64,000 nt of DNA from Kitasatospora sp. NBC_00240. Lineage in GTDB: Bacteria > Actinomycetota > Actinomycetes > Streptomycetales > Streptomycetaceae. The stretch lies in NCBI RefSeq assembly GCF_026342405.1, contig NZ_JAPEMU010000001.1:5022001-5086000 (forward strand), in the 5' to 3' direction. Shown here one piece after another: positions 54,182 to 62,303 of this stretch (positions are counted from its first letter, which is position 1; each line of letters starts with the position of its first letter). Position numbers and translations under genes: made by a program. Below the pieces are notes generated by a model. The model did no database searches and had not been told where the DNA came from. It saw nothing but the letters and a program-made list of their open reading frames with translations.

Positions 54182-55059
54182 AGTTGCAGGCACGGGTCGC
54201 GGTACCGGCCCTGGCGGTCGCCGGGCTGCTCGCCGCCCTCTCGGGTTGTACCTCCGGCGGGCCGGCCGGAGCGGCCTCGCCGACGCTGACCCAGCCGCCG
54301 GCCGGGGCCGCGCCCGCGCCCTCCTCGGGGCGCGACGCGATGATGCAACTCCCGCTCGGTGCCTACGGATCCACCGACAGTCGCAGCGACATGACGAGCC
54401 AGGCGGTCCGGGCGCTGATCACCAAGTGCATGCACGCGGCCGGCTACGCCACCTTCACCCGGGACGACGCGCTCAACGAGGGCAAGCGCCCCGACAGCGC
54501 CACGGCGATGCCGGCCGGTGCCTTCGGCTACCTCTCGGAGAGTGTGGCGGCCACCCAGGGGTTCCACCCGGCGCCGGAGACGAGCGTCCCGCCGGCCCAC
54601 CGACAGCTGGAGCCCGCCGAGGAGCAGGCCGTGCAGAAGTGCGTGGAGGGCTCGTTCGGGCAGCTCAACAGTCCGGACACGGCCGGTTCGGAGCTGGTCG
54701 GACGGCTCTACGGCGATTCGCTGGCGGCGCTGGCGAAGGATACCCGGGTGTCCGCGGCCACCACGGCCTGGCAGGGCTGCATGGGCGCCGCCGGATTCGC
54801 CGGAGTCACTCCGCAGGGGCTGGTGGACCAGTACCACGGCGGCCCTCAGGCGCCCGCCGGCCCTTCGCCGGAGGAGCTCGCCGCGGCGAAGGCGGACGCC
54901 GTCTGCACGAGCGGCACCAACCTGGCCGGGATCTGGTTCGAGGCGCTGGCCGGCTACCAGAAGCAGCTGGTCGACGCCAACCAGCAGAAGCTGGCGGAGT
55001 ACCAGGTCAAGGCCAAGGACCGGGAGGCGAAGCTCGCCAAGATCATCGCCGAGTCCTGA
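54178..55059 (+). CDS. Predicted lipoprotein of unknown function
   Basis: 293 residues. Signal peptide with lipobox LSGC, lipidated Cys24. A Pro/Ala-rich linker leads to a helical domain with three Cys-containing segments (ITKCMHAAGYATF, VQKCVEGSFG, WQGCMGAAGF) and a C-terminal coiled-coil-like helix (KQLVDANQQKLAEYQVKAKDR...). It is coupled to the XRE gene by a GTGA overlap. I do not recognise the family. Confidence 0.78.
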   Translation: MKLQARVAVPALAVAGLLAALSGCTSGGPAGAASPTLTQPPAGAAPAPSSGRDAMMQLPLGAYGSTDSRSDMTSQAVRALITKCMHAAGYATFTRDDALNEGKRPDSATAMPAGAFGYLSESVAATQGFHPAPETSVPPAHRQLEPAEEQAVQKCVEGSFGQLNSPDTAGSELVGRLYGDSLAALAKDTRVSAATTAWQGCMGAAGFAGVTPQGLVDQYHGGPQAPAGPSPEELAAAKADAVCTSGTNLAGIWFEALAGYQKQLVDANQQKLAEYQVKAKDREAKLAKIIAES

Positions 55060-55138
55060 ACGCCGGTTCTTGAACGCCGACTTCTGAGCGCGCTGGACGT
55101 GCCGGGAGGTGCCGGGAGGTGCATGGGACGGCCTCGGA

Positions 55139-55184
55139 CGCGCCGCGGCGGGCCACCCCGAAGGGAGCGGCCCGCCCCGGCGCG
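55139..55184. terminator. Terminator between lipoprotein gene and clpB
   Basis: 16-bp arms (55139-55154 and 55169-55184) with one mismatch and a 14-nt loop, 5 bp after the clpB stop; usable by both convergent genes. Confidence 0.6.
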
Positions 55185-55189
55185 CGGTG

Positions 55190-57811
55190 TCACTTCTCCA
55201 GCGGCCCCCGGGCGCGGACCGTCAGCCGGTCGCTGTCCTCGGCCAGCTCGACCACCACGGTCTGCCCGTCGTGGACCTGGCCGGACAGGATGGCCTTGGC
55301 CAGCTGGTCCCCGATCGCGGACTGCACCAGCCGGCGCAGCGGCCGGGCGCCGTACGCCGGGTCGTAGCCGGTGAGGGCCAGCCAGTCCCGGGCGGCCGGG
55401 GTGACCTCCAGGGTGAGCCGGCGCTCGCGCAGCCGCTCGCCGAGCTTGTGGACCTGCAGGTCCACGATCCGGCTGAGCTCCGCGGTGCCCAGCGGCTCGA
55501 AGACCACGATGTCGTCGAGCCGGTTGAGGAACTCCGGCTTGAAGGTGGCCCGGACGGTGTCCAGGACCAGGGCCTTCTTGCGGTCCTCCGGCGTGCTCGG
55601 GTCGATCAGGAACTGTGACCCGAGGTTGGAGGTCAGGATCAGGATGGCGTTGCGGAAGTCCACCGTCCGGCCCTGGCCGTCGGTGAGCCGGCCGTCGTCC
55701 AGCACCTGCAGCAGCACGTCGAAGACCTCGGGGTGGGCCTTCTCCACCTCGTCCAGCAGGACGACGCTGTACGGGCGGCGGCGCACCGCCTCGGTCAGCT
55801 GGCCGCCCTCCTCGTAGCCGACGTAGCCGGGCGGGGCGCCGACCAGCCGCGAGACGGAGTGCTTCTCGCCGTACTCGCTCATGTCGATCCGGACCATCGC
55901 CCGCTCGTCGTCGAAGAGGAAGTCCGCCAGTGCCTTGGCGAGTTCGGTCTTGCCGACGCCGGTGGGGCCGAGGAAGAGGAAGGAGCCGGTCGGGCGGTCC
56001 GGGTCGGCGATGCCGGAGCGGGTGCGGCGCACCGCGTCCGAGACGGCCTGGACGGCCTCGCGCTGGCCGATCAGCCGGCGCCCGAGCTCGTCCTCCATCC
56101 GCAGCAGCTTGGCGCTCTCGCCCTCCAGCAGCCGGCCGGCCGGGATGCCCGTCCAGGAGGAGACCACGTCGGCGACGTCGTCCGGGCCGACCTCCTCCTT
56201 GACCATCGACTGGCTGGCGGACCCAGAGGATTCGCTGGGGGTCGCGGCCCGCTCCTGGGCCTCGGTCAGCTCGTGCTCGGCGGCCGGGATCTCGGCGTAC
56301 ATCAGCTTGGACGCACGCTCGAAGTCGCCGTCCCGTTGGGCGCGTTCGAGCAGGCCGCGCAGGTCGTCCAGGCGCTCCTTGAGCTCGCCGACCCGGTTGA
56401 GGCTCTTCTTCTCCTGCTCCCAGCGCGCGGTCAGTACGCTCAACTGCTCGTTCTTGTCGGCGAGATCGCGGCGCAGCCGGGCCAACCGGTCGATCGAGGC
56501 CGGGTCGGACTCCTTCTCCAGGGCCAGCTCCTCCATCCTCAACCGGTCCACGGCGCGCTGGAGTTCGTCGATCTCCACCGGGGAGGAGTCGATCTCCATC
56601 CGGAGCCGGGAGGCGGCCTCGTCGACCAGGTCGATCGCCTTGTCGGGGAGGAAGCGCGAGGTGATGTAGCGGTTGGACAGGGTGGCGGCGGCGACCAGGG
56701 CGGCGTCCGAGATCTGCACCTTGTGGTGCGCCTCGTACCGGCCCTTGAGGCCGCGCAGGATCGCGATCGAGTCCTCCACCGAGGGCTCGCCGACGATCAC
56801 CTGCTGGAAGCGGCGCTCCAGCGCCGGGTCCTTCTCGATCCGCTCGCGGTACTCGTCCAGGGTGGTGGCGCCGACCATCCGCAGCTCACCGCGGGCCAGC
56901 ATCGGCTTGAGCATGTTGCCGGCGTCCATCGCGGAGTCGCCGCCGGCGCCCGCGCCGACCATGGTGTGCAGCTCGTCGATGAAGGTGACGACCTGGCCGT
57001 CGCTCTGCTTGATGTCGTTCAGGACGGCTTTCAGCCGCTCCTCGAACTCGCCGCGGTACTTGGCGCCGGCGACCATCGCGCTGAGGTCCAGCGAGACCAG
57101 CCGCTTGCCGCGCAGCGACTCGGGCACGTCACCGGCGACGATCCGCTGGGCCAGGCCCTCGACCACGGCCGTCTTGCCGACGCCGGGCTCGCCGATCAGC
57201 ACCGGGTTGTTCTTCGTCCGGCGGGAGAGCACCTGGACGACCCGGCGGATCTCCTGGTCGCGGCCGATCACCGGGTCGAGCTTGCCGTCCCGGGCGGCCT
57301 GGGTGAGGTCGGTGCCGTACTTCTCCAGCGCCTTGTAGGTGCCCTCGGGGTCCTGCGAGGTGACCCGGCCGCTGCCGCGTACGTCCTTGAAGGCGGCGAG
57401 CAGCGCCTTGGGGGTCGCGCCGTACCGGCTCAGCAGGTCGGCGACGGCGCCGCCCTCGGCGGCCAGGCCGACCAGCAGGTGCTCGGTGGAGAGGTACTGG
57501 TCGTCGAGGTCGTCGGCCCGCCGGCCGGCCTCGGTCAGCACCGCCAGGGTGTCCCGGGCCAGCTGCGGCGCGGCCACGGTCGAGCCGCTGGCGCTCGGCA
57601 GCCCGGCCAGCTGGCGGCGGGCCTCGGCGGTGACCTGGCCGGCGTCCGCGCCGACGGCTTCGAGCAGCGGCTTGGCGATGCCCTCGGGCTGTTCCAGCAG
57701 GGCGAGCAGGATGTGCACCGGCTTGACGTCCGGGTTCCCCGCTGCGCCCGCCTGCCGGATCGCGGCGGACAGGGCGTCCTGCGTCTTGGTGGTGAACTTG
57801 CTGGCGTCCAC
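55190..57811 (-). CDS. clpB: ATP-dependent disaggregase ClpB
   Basis: 873 residues. Clp N domain (about 1-145), first AAA module with Walker A GEPGVGKT at 207-214, coiled-coil M domain (about 400-530), second AAA with GPTGVGKT at about 610 and the sensor region near the end. It rescues aggregated proteins together with DnaK. GTG at 57811 gives the standard VDASKFTTKTQDAL N-terminus with GAGGAGGA upstream; the frame stays open to 57904 without being likely. A HAIR operator lies about 100 bp upstream. Confidence 0.96.
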   Translation of the reverse strand: MDASKFTTKTQDALSAAIRQAGAAGNPDVKPVHILLALLEQPEGIAKPLLEAVGADAGQVTAEARRQLAGLPSASGSTVAAPQLARDTLAVLTEAGRRADDLDDQYLSTEHLLVGLAAEGGAVADLLSRYGATPKALLAAFKDVRGSGRVTSQDPEGTYKALEKYGTDLTQAARDGKLDPVIGRDQEIRRVVQVLSRRTKNNPVLIGEPGVGKTAVVEGLAQRIVAGDVPESLRGKRLVSLDLSAMVAGAKYRGEFEERLKAVLNDIKQSDGQVVTFIDELHTMVGAGAGGDSAMDAGNMLKPMLARGELRMVGATTLDEYRERIEKDPALERRFQQVIVGEPSVEDSIAILRGLKGRYEAHHKVQISDAALVAAATLSNRYITSRFLPDKAIDLVDEAASRLRMEIDSSPVEIDELQRAVDRLRMEELALEKESDPASIDRLARLRRDLADKNEQLSVLTARWEQEKKSLNRVGELKERLDDLRGLLERAQRDGDFERASKLMYAEIPAAEHELTEAQERAATPSESSGSASQSMVKEEVGPDDVADVVSSWTGIPAGRLLEGESAKLLRMEDELGRRLIGQREAVQAVSDAVRRTRSGIADPDRPTGSFLFLGPTGVGKTELAKALADFLFDDERAMVRIDMSEYGEKHSVSRLVGAPPGYVGYEEGGQLTEAVRRRPYSVVLLDEVEKAHPEVFDVLLQVLDDGRLTDGQGRTVDFRNAILILTSNLGSQFLIDPSTPEDRKKALVLDTVRATFKPEFLNRLDDIVVFEPLGTAELSRIVDLQVHKLGERLRERRLTLEVTPAARDWLALTGYDPAYGARPLRRLVQSAIGDQLAKAILSGQVHDGQTVVVELAEDSDRLTVRARGPLEK

Positions 57812-57909
57812 TGCTGGGTCGTCCTCCTCTACGTCGGGGGTCGGGTCCGGCTGCTGGGCCGGCGCCCGGGGCGGTGGAGCTGTCGCTCCTGCTGAATACA
57901 GCATGCACT

Positions 57910-57934
57910 AAGTTGAGTCTATTCCGCTCAACTT
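57910..57934. promoter_or_regulatory. HAIR operator for HspR upstream of clpB
   Basis: AAGTTGAG (57910-57917), 9 nt, CTCAACTT (57927-57934): perfect 8-bp arms. Read as GTTGAGT-N7-GCTCAAC it matches the HAIR consensus CTTGAGT-N7-ACTCAAG with two differences. HspR represses dnaK and clpB in Streptomyces. Confidence 0.85.
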
Positions 57935-57981
57935 TCAGATGAACACATCGGGCGGGTGCCCCCGGGCGGACATCGCGGGCC

Positions 57982-58890
57982 TCAGCCGGTCCGCCGGGTC
58001 AGCCCCAGCAGCTCCCGGGCCGGCCCGGACGGACGCTGCCCGGCCGGCCAGACCGCGCGCAGCGGGCGCCGCAGATCCAGCCCCGCGGCCAGCGGAACTT
58101 CCACCAGCCGGCGGGTCGCCAGCTCCTCCACCACCGCCAGCTCGCTCAGGCAGACCGGCCCGGCGCCGGTCATCGCCGCCGCCTTCAACGCCGTCGACGA
58201 CGCCAGCTCCATCAGGGGCCGGGCCGCGCCGCCGTACGGCTCCAGTGCCATCTCCAGCACCTCCCGGGTGCCCGAGCCCGGTTCGCGCAGCACCAGGGCG
58301 GTGGCCGCCAGCTCCGGGCCGGTCAGCGGCGCGCGGCGGCGGGCCCACGGATGGTCGGGCGCCACCACCACGACCAGCCGGTCGGCGGCCACCACCGTGC
58401 CGGACAGGCCCGCGGCCGTGGTCGGGCCCTCCACGAAGCCGAGGTCCGCCTCGCCGGCCAGCACATGCCCCGCGACGTCCGCGGAGTTCGCCGTCCGCAG
58501 CGTCACCGAGGTCTGCGGGCTGACCCCGTGCAGGGCCAGCAGCCAGCCCGGCATCAGGTACTCGGCGACGGTCAGGCTGGCCACCACCCGCAGCCGGGCG
58601 TCCCGGTTCTCGCGCAGCGCGTCGATCCCGGCGTCCAGGGCCTGGGCCGCCTCGACCACGTTGCGGGCCCACTCGACCACCAGCCGGCCCGCCCCGGTCG
58701 GCTTCGACCCGCGCGGCGAGCGCTCCAGCAGAGCCACCCCGATCTGCCGCTCCATGCCCTTGATCCGGGCGCTCGCGGTCGGCTGGCTCACCCCCAGCTC
58801 GGCCGCGGCCCGGCCGACACTGCCGAGCCGGGCGACCGCGAGCAGCAGCTCCAGCGCGCCGAGCTCGGGGACGTGCGAGGAGAGAGGCAT
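57982..58890 (-). CDS. LysR-family regulator (CysL-like)
   Basis: 302 residues. Winged HTH at about 10-65 (ARLGSVGRAAAELGVSQPTASARIKGMERQIG) and a periplasmic-binding-like effector domain. TAGCCT (complement of 58897-58902) is 6 nt before the ATG. Divergent from a TDT transporter gene. Regulation of that gene is inferred from the layout and from an inverted repeat between them. Confidence 0.9.
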   Translation of the reverse strand: MPLSSHVPELGALELLLAVARLGSVGRAAAELGVSQPTASARIKGMERQIGVALLERSPRGSKPTGAGRLVVEWARNVVEAAQALDAGIDALRENRDARLRVVASLTVAEYLMPGWLLALHGVSPQTSVTLRTANSADVAGHVLAGEADLGFVEGPTTAAGLSGTVVAADRLVVVVAPDHPWARRRAPLTGPELAATALVLREPGSGTREVLEMALEPYGGAARPLMELASSTALKAAAMTGAGPVCLSELAVVEELATRRLVEVPLAAGLDLRRPLRAVWPAGQRPSGPARELLGLTRRTG

Positions 58891-58899
58891 AGGCCCAGG

Positions 58900-58913
58900 C
58901 TATGCGCTCATAG
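58900..58913. promoter_or_regulatory. Candidate LysR operator between regulator and TDT gene
   Basis: CTATG-CGCT-CATAG, perfect 5-bp arms, overlapping the regulator's own -10 box, consistent with autoregulation. Confidence 0.5.
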
Positions 58914-58960
58914 GAGCGCGGGCGCTACCGGCACCGCGACCGCCCGGGCACGGTGGTGCC

Positions 58961-60064
58961 ATGGCCACCCTCACCCTCACCCGCCCGCTCACCGGCCTCG
59001 GCCGCGCTCCCGCCCTCGCCGGACTCGGTCCCAACTGGTACGCCGCCGTGATGGGGACCGCCGTCGTGGCCAACGGCGCGGCCGCGCTGCCCGTCCGTCC
59101 GCCCGGCCTGACCGTCTTCGGCGAACTGGTCTGGGCGCTGTCCCTCGCCGCCCTGATCACCCTGGTGGCGGCGCGCGCCGTGCACCTCACCCGGCACCGC
59201 GAGGCCGCCCGGGCCGGCCTGTTCGACAACCCGGCCGCCGCCGTCTTCTACGGCTGCCCGCCGATGGCCCTGCTCGCGGTCGGGTACGCCACGCTGGCCT
59301 TCGGCCCGCGGGTGATCGGCACCGGCCCGGCGCTGGCCGTCGACGCCGTGCTGTGGACGGCGGGCACCGGGTACGCGCTGGCCGTCGCGGCCGGCATCCC
59401 GTACCTGATGATCACCCGGCACCGGCTCGCCGCCCAGGACGCCAACCCCACCTGGCTGCTGCCGGTGGTGGCGCCGCTGGTCGCCGCCGCCACCGGCCCC
59501 GCGCTCGTGCCGTACCTGCCGGCCGGCGGCTGGCGGACCGCGATGCTGCAGGGCTGCTACGCGCTGCTCGGCGCCGGCCTGCTGGCCACCCTCGCCCTGC
59601 TCCCCGTGGTGCTCACCGGACTGCTGCACAGCAAGCCGCTCGCGCCCGCCCTCACCCCCGCGCTGTTCCTGGTGCTCGGGCCGCTCGGGCAGTCCACCAC
59701 CGCGACCGGCCAGCTGGCGGACGCCGCCGGGCCGGCCGCCCCGGCGCTGGCCCCCGCCGCGCTGGTGCTGTCGGAGCTGTACGGGGTCGCGGTGATGGGT
59801 GTCGCGATGCTCTGGCTGCTGGTCGCCGCGGCCGCCAACCTGCGGGCCTGGCGGGCCGGGATGCCGTTCGCGATGACCTGGTGGGCCTTCACCTTCCCGG
59901 TCGGGACGTGCGTCACCGGCGCGGCCGGCCTCGCCCGGCACACCGGCTTCGCGGGCTTCTCCGCCCTGGCCGTGGTGCTGTACCTGCTGCTGCTCGCGGC
60001 CTGGGCGGTCGCGGCCGTCCGCACGGTCGGCGGGCTGGCCGGCGGCCGGCTGCTGCGGGCCTGA
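58961..60064 (+). CDS. TDT-family transporter (TehA/Mae1/Ssu1 type)
   Basis: 367 residues with about ten membrane helices. PNWYAAVMGTAVVANGAAALP at the start and LHSKPLAPALTPALFLVLGPLGQSTT in the second half are typical of the TDT family, which includes tellurite-resistance, malate and sulfite transporters. ATG at 58961. The CysL-like neighbour makes sulfite or another small anion a reasonable guess, not a demonstration. Confidence 0.82.
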   Translation: MATLTLTRPLTGLGRAPALAGLGPNWYAAVMGTAVVANGAAALPVRPPGLTVFGELVWALSLAALITLVAARAVHLTRHREAARAGLFDNPAAAVFYGCPPMALLAVGYATLAFGPRVIGTGPALAVDAVLWTAGTGYALAVAAGIPYLMITRHRLAAQDANPTWLLPVVAPLVAAATGPALVPYLPAGGWRTAMLQGCYALLGAGLLATLALLPVVLTGLLHSKPLAPALTPALFLVLGPLGQSTTATGQLADAAGPAAPALAPAALVLSELYGVAVMGVAMLWLLVAAAANLRAWRAGMPFAMTWWAFTFPVGTCVTGAAGLARHTGFAGFSALAVVLYLLLLAAWAVAAVRTVGGLAGGRLLRA

Positions 60065-60147
60065 ACCGCCGGCGGCCCGGCAGCCGGTGCCCCGGTGGTC
60101 GGGGTCGCACTGCCGGGCCGGGCCGCCGGGCCGCCGAGTCGCCGGGG

Positions 60148-61017
60148 TCAGGCGTCGAAGTCCGTGCCCCGGCTGACCGGCTCCCAGGCCAGCAGCTCCG
60201 CGCGGGCCGCGTCGGCGTTCGCCAGGATCGCGTCGGTCGCGTCGTTGCCCAGCACCAGCCGCAGCGGGGTCCGCTCGGCCGCCAGCGCGGCCAGGATCGC
60301 CGCCGCGGCCTTGGCGGGGTCGCCGGGCTGCTTGCCGTCGCTCTGCGACAGCACCTCGCGGACCGGGCCGACCGTCTCCCGGTACGCCTCGACGGGCGCC
60401 GACTCCAGCAGTGCACCGCTGCCCGCGAAGCCCGTCCGGAACGAACCGGGCTCCACGATCACGACCTTCACGCCGAACGGGGCCACCTCCAGGGCCAGCG
60501 CCTCCGACAGGCCCTCCAGGGCGAACTTGGTCGCCGAGTAGGCGCTCACGCCGGCGAACGAGAACCGCCCGCCCATGCTGCTCATCTGCACCACCGCACC
60601 GGACCGCTGCCGCCGCATCGCCGGCAGCACGGCCCGGGTCAGCGCGGCCGGGCCGAAGAAGTGCAGGTCCATCAGGTCCCGCAGTTCTCGGTCGGTGTTC
60701 TCCTCGACCGCGCCGACCAGGCCGCGCCCGGCGTTGTTGACCAGGACGTCGATCCGCCCGTACCAGAGCAGCACCTCGGCCACCACGGCGGTGATCCGCG
60801 CCTGGTCGGTGACGTCCAGGGCGACCGGCACCACCCGGTCGGGATGCTCGGCGGCGAGGTCCTTGAGCGCCTCCGGGCGGCGGATCGCCGCCACCACGGT
60901 GTCGCCGGCCGCGAGGGCCGCCTCGGTCAGCGCCAGGCCGAAGCCCGAGGAGGCGCCGGTGATCAGCCAGACCCGGCCGGCCGCCGCGCGGGTGCCACCG
61001 GTGTGAGTGTTCGTCAT
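60148..61017 (-). CDS. Short-chain dehydrogenase/reductase
   Basis: 289 residues, classical SDR. Cofactor motif TGASSGFG, NNAG, and catalytic Ser in SSMGG with YSATK. AIRRPEALKDL after the second strand suggests NADP(H). ATG at 61017 with GAGGGAG upstream. Divergent from a LysR gene, its probable regulator. Substrate unknown. Confidence 0.9.
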   Translation of the reverse strand: MTNTHTGGTRAAAGRVWLITGASSGFGLALTEAALAAGDTVVAAIRRPEALKDLAAEHPDRVVPVALDVTDQARITAVVAEVLLWYGRIDVLVNNAGRGLVGAVEENTDRELRDLMDLHFFGPAALTRAVLPAMRRQRSGAVVQMSSMGGRFSFAGVSAYSATKFALEGLSEALALEVAPFGVKVVIVEPGSFRTGFAGSGALLESAPVEAYRETVGPVREVLSQSDGKQPGDPAKAAAAILAALAAERTPLRLVLGNDATDAILANADAARAELLAWEPVSRGTDFDA

Positions 61018-61099
61018 GTCCTGCTCCCTCGTTCCCTGTTGACGGATCCAGTGAGCCACCCCGCGGTGTCCGACGTCCAAGACAGAGCTTCCGTCACCC

Positions 61100-61116
61100 G
61101 ATAAAGGCGGCTTATC
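61100..61116. promoter_or_regulatory. LysR-box between SDR and LysR genes
   Basis: GATAA-AGGCGGC-TTATC, perfect 5-bp arms with an internal T-N11-A, the classical LysR-type operator form. It overlaps the TATCAT (61113-61118) that serves as -10 for the LysR gene. Confidence 0.65.
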
Positions 61117-61124
61117 ATCGCTGC

Positions 61125-62009
61125 GTGGAGCTCCGGCAACTGCGCTACCTCGTCGAGATCGCCGATCAGGGCAACCTGGGGCGGGCCGCGGAACGGCTCT
61201 ACGTGAGCCAGCCGGCCCTCTCGTACGCGCTCCGCAACCTGGAGTCCGAGCTGGGCCTGCGACTGTTCGAGCGGCACTCCGGCGGCGTGAACGCCACCGC
61301 CGCCGGGCTGGACGTGGTGGCCGAGGCCCGCCGCACGCTGCGCCAGGCCGACCGGGTGACGGCCGCCGCCGCGCGCCATCTGCGCGGCGAGACCGGGGTG
61401 CTGCGGGTCGGCTTCGAGGCCAGCGGCGCGGGGGAGCTCACCACCCGGGCGCGGGCCGAGTTCGCCCGCCGCCACCCCGGCGTCCAGGTGACGCCCAAGC
61501 GCTTCGACTGGAGCGAGGAGGCCGCCGCGCTGCGCGACGGCCGGGTCGACGTCGCCTTCGTCTGGCTGCCCGCCGACCTCACCGGCCTGCACGCCGAACT
61601 GGTGCACTCCGAACCCCGGGTGGTCGGCCTGCCGGCCCGGCACCCGCTGGCCGGGCGGGCCGGCGTCGGCCTGATGGAGGTCAACGACGAGCCGCTGATG
61701 TGGACCGAGCGGGCGCCGCGCGAGTGGGTGGACTGGTGGGCCGTGAACCCCCGGCCGGACGGCTCGGCCCCGCGCTGGGGCCCGACCAACGACAACGTCG
61801 AGGAGATGCTGGAGCAGGTGGCCGACGGCGCCGCCATCTGCTTCGCGCCGGCCAGCATGGCCCAGTACTACGGCCGTCCCGACCTCCGCTGGGTGCCGCT
61901 CACCGACGCCGAGCCGCTGCGCGTGGTGCTCGCCTGGGCGGCCGGCACCGACAACCCGCTGGTGCGGGGCTTCGCGGAGGTGGTCCGGGAGCTGGCCGCC
62001 GAGGCCTGA
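61125..62009 (+). CDS. LysR-family regulator
   Basis: 294 residues. HTH in GNLGRAAERLYVSQPALSYALRNLESELG, then the effector domain. GTG at 61125 is 6 nt after TATCAT, so the message is probably leaderless. Divergent from the SDR gene across 107 bp containing a LysR box. Confidence 0.92.
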   Translation: MELRQLRYLVEIADQGNLGRAAERLYVSQPALSYALRNLESELGLRLFERHSGGVNATAAGLDVVAEARRTLRQADRVTAAAARHLRGETGVLRVGFEASGAGELTTRARAEFARRHPGVQVTPKRFDWSEEAAALRDGRVDVAFVWLPADLTGLHAELVHSEPRVVGLPARHPLAGRAGVGLMEVNDEPLMWTERAPREWVDWWAVNPRPDGSAPRWGPTNDNVEEMLEQVADGAAICFAPASMAQYYGRPDLRWVPLTDAEPLRVVLAWAAGTDNPLVRGFAEVVRELAAEA

Positions 62010-62303
62010 GGCCCGGCCGTCACCGGGCGGGCCCGGTCGCGGAGTTGCCGGGATCGGGCCGGGGCCGGCCGCGGAAGCCCCCGGAAGCCCGTCACCCAAC
62101 GTGCGGAATACGCTACGATCCGTAAGTCGTGATCTTGTCGCGGGCCGGGTCCGGGTGGGCGCGGGCGAGTCGGCCGGCCCCGACGGCCCCGCCCGGCCTC
62201 CGCAGGCTCCCGCGGCGCCGCCGGTCCGGGGCCGGCCACCGTCCGGCCGCATCGTCCGCGGCGACCGGCCAGGCCGCGTCGTCCCCCATGGAAAGCCCCG
62301 AAG
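62010..62303. other. Intergenic region before terpene-cyclase-like gene
   Basis: 294 bp. TACGAT at 62114-62119 is a possible -10 box. The rest is GC-rich without recognised signals. Confidence 0.35.
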
